Shown here: positions 24,226 to 30,975 of the stretch, one piece after another
Position numbering within the stretch: position 1 is the first letter of the stretch
Layout: each line of letters begins with the position of its first letter
DNA from: CAZGSN01 sp964371655
GTDB lineage: Bacteria; Desulfobacterota; Binatia; HRBIN30
DNA: 64,000 bases
Assembly (NCBI GenBank): GCA_964371655.1
Contig: CAYJOD010000008.1
Span: 62,001-126,000, forward strand
Reading direction: 5' to 3'
Translations under genes and position numbers: made by a program
Notes under the pieces: model-generated
Databases searched by the model: none
What the model was told of the DNA's origin: nothing
What the model saw: only the letters and a program-made list of their open reading frames with translations

Positions 24226-25071
24226 CTACGCCTCGACGCCATGTGCCTTCAGAAACCGTCGCAAGTCGTCGAGCAAGACCGCCTGCCCAATTACCAGTTG
24301 AACCTGACTACGGAGTTCCTTCAGCACCATGCCAATTACTTGGCCCTCCGAGACGCTAATTTTCGTGCCATCCGGCCGCGTTGCACTGTAGGTAAAGCCG
24401 GACTTTTGGTTCTCGAGCGCTTCAAGGGCACGATTCACGTTGGGTGATATAGGCGCCAATTTGCTGGATACGACGCCCACAACATCGCCGCTGTCGACGT
24501 CAATAAGAGGGCCTCCAGAATTCCCACTGTTGAAGGCCGCATTCACGACCCATTGCGTTATGATCATTCCACTTTGTTGCTTTAGCGCCTGTTGCCCGGC
24601 CAAGTAGCCAACGCTCAGCAAAGGAGCGCGGCCCCCGTAACCGCCCGGGAAGCCCCAGGTTGAGACTTGGCTTCCTATGGCAATCTCGGTCTTCTTACTG
24701 ACTTCGAGCGGCTTTGCCTTGAGAGGCGGTGTCGAATCGAGAATCGCTAGATCAAGGTCGACGTCAGTTGCCGTCACTGTAGCCGACACCGGCTCTCCGG
24801 TTGACGCGAGGACGACAATTTGAGAACAGCCGCTCACAACGTGTGCAGCTGTGATGATGCGACCACTCTTGTGCAAGAAGCCAGTGCCGCTCGTGCCTTC
24901 CTTCGGGCATAGAACTCGCATCACAGACTGCATCGCGGTGGCTCCGCTCTTGCCTGCGGAGTCCGCTTCGATCGGGGCTGACACTGGAAGCGAGGTGAAT
25001 TGTTGTTCGTCTACCGGCATAGCGACCCCTATTGCAGCACTAAGAACCAGGATGGCAGGCACAATATTCAT
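24226..25071 (-). CDS. Exported trypsin-like serine protease (first integron cassette)
   Basis: 281 aa. N-terminal signal-like segment (MNIVPAILVLSAAIGVAMPV). S1C-type protease domain with catalytic His77 (ITAAHVVSG), Asp105 or Asp107 (DVDLDLAIL) and Ser185 (NSGNSGGPL). No PDZ domain. The start is 33 bp from the attI crossover and the stop three bases from attC site G, so it is the first and most recently gained cassette. It probably acts in the periplasm or outside the cell; its target is unknown. A housekeeping-type DegP role is unlikely given the cassette setting. Confidence 0.9.
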   Translation of the reverse strand: MNIVPAILVLSAAIGVAMPVDEQQFTSLPVSAPIEADSAGKSGATAMQSVMRVLCPKEGTSGTGFLHKSGRIITAAHVVSGCSQIVVLASTGEPVSATVTATDVDLDLAILDSTPPLKAKPLEVSKKTEIAIGSQVSTWGFPGGYGGRAPLLSVGYLAGQQALKQQSGMIITQWVVNAAFNSGNSGGPLIDVDSGDVVGVVSSKLAPISPNVNRALEALENQKSGFTYSATRPDGTKISVSEGQVIGMVLKELRSQVQLVIGQAVLLDDLRRFLKAHGVEA

Positions 25072-25098
25072 GGAGAACGAGTATTCCTCAATCAGTCT

Positions 25099-25352
25099 GT
25101 CTAACTATCTGCTTACCTACTTAGACCGCTCCCATTCCTTGCGTGATGGGCTGCAAGATCCTTGTCAGCCTATCACGCATCGTCTTGGCACCGTCCATGG
25201 TGGATCTCCCCTCTTGATCCGGTCACTTACAGCCGCGTAGCCCCATATCACCTCCTGTGTAACGCCCGCAAGTTTCTCACAGCCTATCGCCGCGCCCCGA
25301 ATCGGCAGGATTGCAGCCTATCACGCAATGCGCGCTCGCCATTGTGGCCCCC
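25099..25352 (-). other. attI region, between intI 3' end and the first cassette
   Basis: The crossover box is GTTAGAC on the minus strand (25099-25105). The 250 bp to the intI stop carry repeats of CAGCCTATCACGCA (near 25165 and 25315), a shortened ACAGCCTATCGCCGC (near 25282) and an inverted GCGTGATGGGCTG (near 25141). These look like accessory integrase-binding sites. No gene fits here. Confidence 0.7.
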
Positions 25353-26408
25353 CTATAGCCGATCGGCCGGACTCAGGACGCCGCGTCCGCCCCGGTTCAA
25401 GACGTGCGTGTAAATCATCGTCGTCCGGACATCGGCGTGGCCGAGCAGTTCCTGGACGGTGCGGATGTCGTAGCCATCGCGGAGCAGATCCGTGGCGAAC
25501 GAATGCCGAAACGTGTGACAGCCGACATGCTTCCCGACGCGAGCCCGATGCACCGCCTCCTTCACCGCCCGTTGCAGGACCGATTCGTGCAGATGAAAGC
25601 GGGCCCGCACCCCCGTGCGCGGATGGGTACACAGATCAGAGGCCGGAAAGAGCCATTGCCAGGCCCAGTCCGTCGGCGCATTGGGATACTTACGCGCCAG
25701 GGCATCTGGGAGGTGGACCGCTGCGAGCCCCTGGCGCACCCATTCGCCGTGTGTCACCTGCAGCTGCGCCAAGTGTGCGCGCAACGGCTCCCGCGCCGCC
25801 CCCGGCAGTATGGTCCTGCGGTCCTTCTTCCCCTTCCCTTCGCGGACGGTGATCTCATTGAGGCCGAAATCGACGTCCTTGACCCGCAAGCTGAGACACT
25901 CCACCAGGCGCATCCCCGTCCCGTACAAGAGCATGACCATCAGCCACTCGCGGCCGCGCAGCGCCCCGAGAATTGCCTTTACCTCCTCCCGCGTGAGCAC
26001 CACCGGCAAGTGCGGGGTGCGTTTGGCGCGCACCACGTCGTTGAGCCACCCGAAATCCTGCGCCAACACCTGACGATACAAAAACAGTAACGCCGCCAGT
26101 GCCTGGTTTTGAGTGGAGGCGCTGACGTGCGTGTCGGTCGCCAACGACGACAGGAACGCCGACACCTCTGCGGCGCCCATCTCCAACGGATGCCGCTTGC
26201 GGTGGAACAGAATGAACCGCTTGATCCACCCGACGTACGCTTCCTCGGTCCGGTAGCTGTAGTGCCGCGTGCGGATCGCGTCGCGCACCTGATCGAGGAG
26301 CTTTGGCTTCGGCTGTGCCCCGGTCACCGGTCGCGACCGATCGTGCTCTACGTACGGTGCTCGTGACTCAGCTTCCGAGACCTCCGACAATTGATGCGGG
26401 GTGTTCAT
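25353..26408 (-). CDS. intI: Integron integrase IntI
   Basis: 351 aa tyrosine recombinase: SAM-like domain (residues 36-120), catalytic R167 (GTGMRLVECLSLR), H298-x-x-R301 (HTFRHSF), H324 (LLGHADV), Y333 (MIYTHV). The integron-specific insert is present between motifs (about 235-265: ALARKYPNAPTDWAWQWLFPAS), as is the LNRGGRGVLSP tail. Start at 26408 with GGAGG just upstream; the open frame to 26459 adds no conserved sequence. It inserts and excises cassettes at attI/attC. Unlike class 1 integrons it is transcribed toward attI and the cassettes. Confidence 0.95.
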   Translation of the reverse strand: MNTPHQLSEVSEAESRAPYVEHDRSRPVTGAQPKPKLLDQVRDAIRTRHYSYRTEEAYVGWIKRFILFHRKRHPLEMGAAEVSAFLSSLATDTHVSASTQNQALAALLFLYRQVLAQDFGWLNDVVRAKRTPHLPVVLTREEVKAILGALRGREWLMVMLLYGTGMRLVECLSLRVKDVDFGLNEITVREGKGKKDRRTILPGAAREPLRAHLAQLQVTHGEWVRQGLAAVHLPDALARKYPNAPTDWAWQWLFPASDLCTHPRTGVRARFHLHESVLQRAVKEAVHRARVGKHVGCHTFRHSFATDLLRDGYDIRTVQELLGHADVRTTMIYTHVLNRGGRGVLSPADRL

Positions 26409-26412
26409 AGAG

Positions 26413-26442
26413 GCCTCCGATCCAAGGCGAACATATGGCGAA
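26413..26442. promoter_or_regulatory. Possible direct-repeat operator upstream of intI
   Basis: GGCGAACATATGGCGAATATGT contains two near-identical half-units (GAAC-N7-GAAT). GAAC-N7-GAAC is the LexA-type direct repeat of alphaproteobacteria, and many intI genes are LexA-controlled. The match is imperfect. Confidence 0.25.
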
Positions 26443-26732
26443 TATGTAAAACAAGTCAACCACGTTCAGCGCCAGTCGACAGCCTAGGCTGGTAGAGATG
26501 GCGGATCAGGAAACTGGCGGTTCGGGTACGCTCGTGCCCACTAGCGTTCTGCGTCTGAAATTGACGGAAGGATGCGGCCCTTCCCGAACCCTCCCTGTGG
26601 CCGATTCCGGCCGCCGGGAGGGGCGAGCACTTTCGCACGCCAGCAGAATGGCTCCCTCCCCCGTGAGCACTGCCGCGAACAAGGGAGGGAGGGTGGGGGC
26701 CGCGTTATGCTGCGAGCTTCCAACTCAGGACA
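26443..26732. other. Intergenic, nothing recognised
   Basis: Between the intI upstream region and the hairpin at 26733. Contains a C-rich stretch with GGAGGGAGGGTGGGGG but no supported gene. Confidence 0.4.
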
Positions 26733-26769
26733 GTAGCCACTTACGCGCAAAGAGCGCGTAAGTGGCTAC
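26733..26769 (-). terminator. Perfect 16-bp hairpin overlapping the enoyl-CoA hydratase stop
   Basis: GTAGCCACTTACGCGC, a 5-bp loop, then the exact complement. The hydratase stop codon (TAG, 26766-26768) lies inside the stem. No T-run follows, so it may be a terminator-like structure or an mRNA 3'-protecting hairpin. Confidence 0.55.
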
Positions 26770-27539
26770 CGCCCGGTAAACCGCGGCGGGCGTTTCTCGG
26801 CGAAGGCGCGCGGGCCTTCTTTGGCGTCTTCGGAGGCGAAGACGCGGGCGCCGATCGCTTTCTCCAAAACAAATCCGGACTCTAGTCCGAGAGCGCGCAC
26901 GGCGATCTCCTTCGCGGTGCGCACCGCGAGCGGTCCGTTCTTGCAGATCGTCTCGGCCCACTTGAGGGCGGTCGGCATCAGCTGATCAGCGGGGACGACT
27001 TCGTTCACCAGGCCGATATCGTAGGCGCGCTTGGCGGTGATCGGCCGGCCCATGAGCAGCAGCTCCATGGCCACGGCCCACGGGATCTGGCGCGGTAGGC
27101 GGATGTGCGAGCCACCGGTGGGAATGATACCCCAGCGCACTTCGCCGAGCCCGAAGGTCGCATGCTCGGCGGCGATACGCAGATCCGTGCCTTGCAAGAA
27201 CTCCATGCCGCCGGCGATGCAGTAGCCGTTGACCGCGGTAATGATCGGCTTGAAGACATCTGAGAAAGGCCGCTTGGTGTGGTCGCCGTATCCCATCTCG
27301 TCGCCTTCGGTGATCAGAGGCATTGCCGCCTTCAAGTCCATCCCGGTGCAGAAGCTCTTTTCACCGGCCGCAGTGAAGATCGCGACCCACAGGTTCGGGT
27401 CTTTGTTGAAGTCGGCAAACGCCGCATCCATCGCCGCCAGCATCTCGGGCGTGAACGCATTCATCGCCTCGGGGCGGTTGATGGTGATGATCGCGATGCG
27501 ATCGCGCTTCTCGTACAGCATGGTCGAGGGAAGTTCCAC
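26766..27539 (-). CDS. Enoyl-CoA hydratase/isomerase (crotonase family)
   Basis: 257 aa crotonase: oxyanion-hole segment SFCTGMDLKAAMP and second loop NGYCIAGGMEFLQGTDLRIA, then ATFGLGEVRWGIIPTGGSHIRLPRQIPWAVAMELL. Asp and Glu positions in the substrate helix differ from classic ECH (E of the second catalytic pair replaced around GGSHIRLPR), so hydratase versus isomerase or hydrolase is undecided. C-terminus FAEKRPPRFTG is standard. Downstream member of the 29.4-26.8 kb DUF35-thiolase group. Confidence 0.9.
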   Translation of the reverse strand: MELPSTMLYEKRDRIAIITINRPEAMNAFTPEMLAAMDAAFADFNKDPNLWVAIFTAAGEKSFCTGMDLKAAMPLITEGDEMGYGDHTKRPFSDVFKPIITAVNGYCIAGGMEFLQGTDLRIAAEHATFGLGEVRWGIIPTGGSHIRLPRQIPWAVAMELLLMGRPITAKRAYDIGLVNEVVPADQLMPTALKWAETICKNGPLAVRTAKEIAVRALGLESGFVLEKAIGARVFASEDAKEGPRAFAEKRPPRFTGR

Positions 27540-27565
27540 CGTCGTACTCCTTAATCCAGAATTAG

Positions 27566-27706
27566 GGCTCCGCAGATGACACAGATGACGCTGATGGGAC
27601 CGGAAAATATGGCTCAGGGCCGACGCACGTCAAAGGCCACCGGAAGGTTGACTCGCGTTCGTCGTCCCAATCTCTTGTTCATCCGCATCTGCGTCATCTG
27701 TGGAGC
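27566..27706. repeat. Intergenic inverted repeat, CAGATGAC family copy
   Basis: The arm GCTCCGCAGATGACACAGAT is mirrored by GCATCTGCGTCATCTGTGGA. TCTTGGGGCTAAA beyond the right arm is the complement of the left flank of the 17335 copy. Confidence 0.85.
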
Positions 27707-27737
27707 TTCGTCTTGGGGCTAAATCGCCACAGTACCC

Positions 27738-28151
27738 TCAAGCGCGACGGAATTTGGGTAGGGTGACCTCAGGGGTGACTTCTTCGAAGACAACTTCGAC
27801 GGGCATGCCGATCTGCAGTTGATCGGGGGCGCAATCGACGACCTGGCTCAGCACCCGCACCCCTTCCTCCATCTCGACAACGACCGGTGCGTACGGTGTG
27901 TCGCTCTGGAAGGCCGGATGGAGCGCCCGTGCAATCACGGTCCAGGTGAACACGGTCCCACGTCCGCTCGACTGCTCCCACGTCCATTGCCACGAGCCGC
28001 ACGCCGCGCACATCTCTCGCGGCACGTGACGCCAGGAGCCGCAATCGGTGCAACGCTGGAAGCGTAGCTCGCCCTGCTTGCACCAATCGTAGAACCCCTT
28101 CGCCAATCCATCCAACGCTGGCAGCGGCTTGCCGTATTCCGTCTCAGTCAC
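27738..28151 (-). CDS. DUF35 zinc-ribbon/OB-fold protein
   Basis: 137 aa. Zinc ribbon C-x2-C...C-x2-C (CTDCGSWRHVPREMCAACGSW), then OB-fold strands GRGTVFTWTVIARALHPAF and PYAPVVVEMEEGVRVLSQV. Lies 39 bp below the thiolase-fold gene; by family the two form an aldolase/acyltransferase complex in which DUF35 binds the CoA end. Second of three such pairs in the window. Confidence 0.9.
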   Translation of the reverse strand: MTETEYGKPLPALDGLAKGFYDWCKQGELRFQRCTDCGSWRHVPREMCAACGSWQWTWEQSSGRGTVFTWTVIARALHPAFQSDTPYAPVVVEMEEGVRVLSQVVDCAPDQLQIGMPVEVVFEEVTPEVTLPKFRRA

Positions 28152-28190
28152 TCGAACCCTCGAACCCCAGAACCCGAGAACCCTTGAACC

Positions 28191-29351
28191 CTATCTCCGC
28201 AAGATGGCGATGCTGCCATCACCGAAGTCACCCCAGCCGGTGACGAGGCCGATCTCGGCGTCCTTGACCTGTCGCTGCCCGGCATCACCGCGTAGCTGGC
28301 GCACGGCTTCGACGATGTGATTGACGCCGAGAACATGCGCTTCGGAAAGCAGGCCGCCGTGGGTGTTGATCGGCAGCGCACCGCCGAGCTCGATGCGTCC
28401 ACCTTCGACGAAGGCGCCGCCTTCGCCGCGCTTGCAGAGGCCGCTTTCTTCGATCTGCTGCAAAACTTCGAAGGTGAAGCAGTCGTAGATCTCGGCGAAG
28501 TCGATGTCGGCCGGTTGGATGCCGGCCATGGCGAATGCTTTCGGCGCCGCGACGCTGAGCCCGGTGTTGAATATATCCTTGCGGTTGGTGATCTCGTCGG
28601 CCGGATACGGCTGCGCGGCGGCGACACCCATGATGTGCACGGGCCGGTGCTTCAGAGCGTCGGCGCGCTCGGGTGTGGTGACGACCACAGCCGCGGCGCC
28701 GTCGGTCTCGAGGCAGCAATCGAAGAGCCGGTACGGATCAGCGATCACCGGCGACTTCAGGTAATCCTCGATCGTCAACGGCCGCCCACACATCACCGCG
28801 TTGGTATTGAGCTGTGCGTGCTTACGCATCGCCACCGCGATGGCTCCCAGCTGCTCCTGTGTGGTGCCGAACTCGTGCATGTGGCGACGCGCCATCAACG
28901 CGTACCACTGCGGCGGCGCCGTCAGCCCGAAGGGCAGGTAGTAATCGCGCGCGATGCCGCGGCCGGGCAGGGCGGAGGTGTCGGCGTTGACCGCCTGTCG
29001 AGTGCGACTACCGGAGTACGCGTTCCATCCGCCTAGGATCAACACGTAGTCGGCCACCCCACTGCTCACGGCCATGGCCGCCGACTGCAGCGATGCCACC
29101 GGCGCGGCGCCGCCCATGTTGATGGTCGCCGCGTAGCTCAGGTTCTCGATGCCCAGGTTGGCGGCGAACTCCTCCGCCGTGCCGAGCCCGGGGAACGGCA
29201 TCAGCCCATCGATCTGGCGATTACTCAGACCCGCATCTGCGATCGCGTGCACCGCGGCCTGCAGTTGCAGGCCGACGAGGCTCAAGCCCGAGCCGCTGCC
29301 GCGCGTGTATTTGGTTTCGCCGATGCCGACGATGCAGGCCTGGTTCTTCAT
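28191..29351 (-). CDS. Thiolase-fold lipid-transfer-like protein, probable aldolase
   Basis: 386 aa. Thiolase fold without the nucleophilic Cys (NMGGAAPVASLQ where CxS/G is expected). It has Ltp2-like IYDCFTFEVLQQIE and INTHGGLLSEAHVLGVN in place of GHPxGATG. RRHMHEFGTTQEQLG and ETDGAAAVVVTTPERA are typical of the Ltp2 branch. The paired DUF35 gene follows. A retro-aldol role on a branched beta-hydroxyacyl-CoA is inferred. Confidence 0.87.
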   Translation of the reverse strand: MKNQACIVGIGETKYTRGSGSGLSLVGLQLQAAVHAIADAGLSNRQIDGLMPFPGLGTAEEFAANLGIENLSYAATINMGGAAPVASLQSAAMAVSSGVADYVLILGGWNAYSGSRTRQAVNADTSALPGRGIARDYYLPFGLTAPPQWYALMARRHMHEFGTTQEQLGAIAVAMRKHAQLNTNAVMCGRPLTIEDYLKSPVIADPYRLFDCCLETDGAAAVVVTTPERADALKHRPVHIMGVAAAQPYPADEITNRKDIFNTGLSVAAPKAFAMAGIQPADIDFAEIYDCFTFEVLQQIEESGLCKRGEGGAFVEGGRIELGGALPINTHGGLLSEAHVLGVNHIVEAVRQLRGDAGQRQVKDAEIGLVTGWGDFGDGSIAILRR

Positions 29352-29413
29352 GGAAATCGATCAGCCACAGACAACCCCAGCCCGGCCGTTGGCCGGAACC
29401 AAGGAAAAGAATT

Positions 29414-29498
29414 GAACAGGAGCCAACGGAGGGAACAGAGAAAGATTTGACGAAACGGAGGGAGACTTCTCTGTTCTCTCCGTTTCCTCCTGTTGAAT
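29414..29498. repeat. Intergenic inverted repeat of AACAGGAG/CGGAGGGAACAGAG units
   Basis: AACAGGAGCCAACGGAGGGA is mirrored by TCTCCGTTTCCTCCTGTT. Non-coding; part of the 500-bp gene-free stretch 29352-29850. Confidence 0.75.
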
Positions 29499-29652
29499 CT
29501 CTCGGCGTATACCAGATGGGCGAGGCGCAGAGCGATCAAGACGAGAAAGTCATCGCCTGGCCGTCCGTGGCCACTGTGTGTATCAAGCCTTCCGTTTCTT
29601 CTTGGGGCGCAAAGATCCCAAGCAAGCGGTGCGCTGAAGGCATCGGGAAATG

Positions 29653-29745
29653 ACCACGGATTACACGGATCGCACGGATGGGATGTCTTCAATTCTCTGC
29701 TCTCATCCCCTTCGCGAATCCGTGTCATCCGTGGAATCCGTGGTA
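29653..29745. repeat. Intergenic inverted repeat of CACGGAT units
   Basis: ACCACGGATTACACGGATCG is mirrored by TCATCCGTGGAATCCGTGGT. Non-coding; second repeat in the same gene-free stretch. Confidence 0.8.
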
Positions 29746-29850
29746 GGACTCTTTGACGTGAGCCGTCGCGACTATCCTCGGGAGCTAGTTCCGGCCAGCC
29801 GCCAATCTGTGTCATCTGGGTCATCTGCGGACAGAATTCCTGGATTGAGG

Positions 29851-30882
29851 CTAGCTCCGACTGCGCTTCTTCGGCGCCGGCGTTGTATCCGGTACAGTTA
29901 CCTTCACTCGTTTGGTCGGATCAATCTTGGCGAGCCTGGCGAGATTGAGGCCGAGGATCTTGGCGCGGGTATCGTCGCTGATCGGCGCGTAGCCCCACTT
30001 CTCCTGCAGCTCCTTGGGCATCTGCAGATTGCGGATGTAGTCGACCGCCGTGCCCATGTCGTCGAAGGCGAGATCCAGTCCCATGACGATCTTGTCGTCG
30101 GAGACCCACTGCAAGGCTTCGCCGATCATGTGGTAGCCGCGATACGGTGCGTGCGTGAACCAGCCGATGATTCCGGACAGGCTGAGGTAGAGGTTGCGAT
30201 GCTTCCCGGCGAGGCCCATGAGCTCCTCGTGGTACGGCCAGCCCATGTGGTAGGCGATGATCTTCAGATCGGGGAAGTCGAGGCAGACGTCGTCGAGCAG
30301 GCTGGGCAACGAGTACTTGTTCGGCTGTGGGCAGACGTAGCTCATCCCGGTATGGACGGTGAGGGCGACGTCGAGCTCGCAGGCCTTTTCGTAGAACGGC
30401 CACAGCTGCTTGTCGTTGAGGAACCCGTCCTCAGGTGCGTATACCTTACACAGCTTGGCGCCGCGCTGCTTGACCAGGTACTCGAGCTCCCAGATCGCGT
30501 TCTTCACACCGCGGCGCAGAATGGGGCCGACGTTGCACTCGAGATACATGCGCTCGGGGTACGGCGCGATCTCCTTGAGGATGAAGGCGTTGGTCGACAT
30601 GCAGGTGGTGTAGCCGCTGACATCCATCATCGTCTCGCGCAGAGCGAAGCAGACGTCGACGCCGAACTTGTCCATGTACTTGATGAGGTCGTGCGCGCGC
30701 GGCTCCGGCATCGCCGCCCCACCGGCCAGGTCGCGGCCGCCGGCCCACGAACGCATGACACCGTCGATGCTCTTCCACCAGCGCTCGAAGCCGGGATAGT
30801 ACGAGATCTCGTGCATGGACTCCGGGTTCATGAAGTGACACTCGGAGAGAGCGACGAAGTGGTCTTTGGTTGCTTTTGGCAC
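29851..30882 (-). CDS. Amidohydrolase-2 family protein
   Basis: 343 aa. TIM-barrel metal-dependent hydrolase pattern: DVALTVHTGMSYVCPQ, IIAYHMGWPYHEELMGLAGKHRNLYLSLSG, DKIVMGLDLAFDD. The N-terminal D-x-H-x-H metal motif of most family members is not visible (SECHFMNPESMHE instead), so the metal site may be altered. Start is GTG at 30882, decided by AGGGAGG five bases upstream. It follows the molybdenum hydroxylase large subunit by 93 bp and may be in the same operon; ring-cleavage product hydrolysis or decarboxylation is possible. Confidence 0.85.
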   Translation of the reverse strand: MPKATKDHFVALSECHFMNPESMHEISYYPGFERWWKSIDGVMRSWAGGRDLAGGAAMPEPRAHDLIKYMDKFGVDVCFALRETMMDVSGYTTCMSTNAFILKEIAPYPERMYLECNVGPILRRGVKNAIWELEYLVKQRGAKLCKVYAPEDGFLNDKQLWPFYEKACELDVALTVHTGMSYVCPQPNKYSLPSLLDDVCLDFPDLKIIAYHMGWPYHEELMGLAGKHRNLYLSLSGIIGWFTHAPYRGYHMIGEALQWVSDDKIVMGLDLAFDDMGTAVDYIRNLQMPKELQEKWGYAPISDDTRAKILGLNLARLAKIDPTKRVKVTVPDTTPAPKKRSRS

Positions 30883-30975
30883 AGTAGCCTCCCTAGTGAT
30901 CGCCGAGGTGCTCGCTGGAAGGGACGTAAGGGACAGCAAGGACCTCAGCGATTGTCATCAGCGTATCACGCTTGA

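Larger units (their letters stand above)
18622..26408 (-). mobile_element. Chromosomal integron with intI in the same orientation as its cassettes (reverse integron)
   Basis: intI (25353-26408), attI/first crossover at 25099-25105, then minus-oriented cassettes to about 18.6 kb, each ending in an attC stem. attC sites seen at 24126-24222, 21473-21551, 20769-20865, 20159-20238, 19520-19753 (interrupted) and 18862-18943. One cassette is interrupted by an int + IS91-like insertion. In classical integrons intI diverges from the array; here both run minus, as described for Treponema and a few other genera. Confidence 0.85.
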
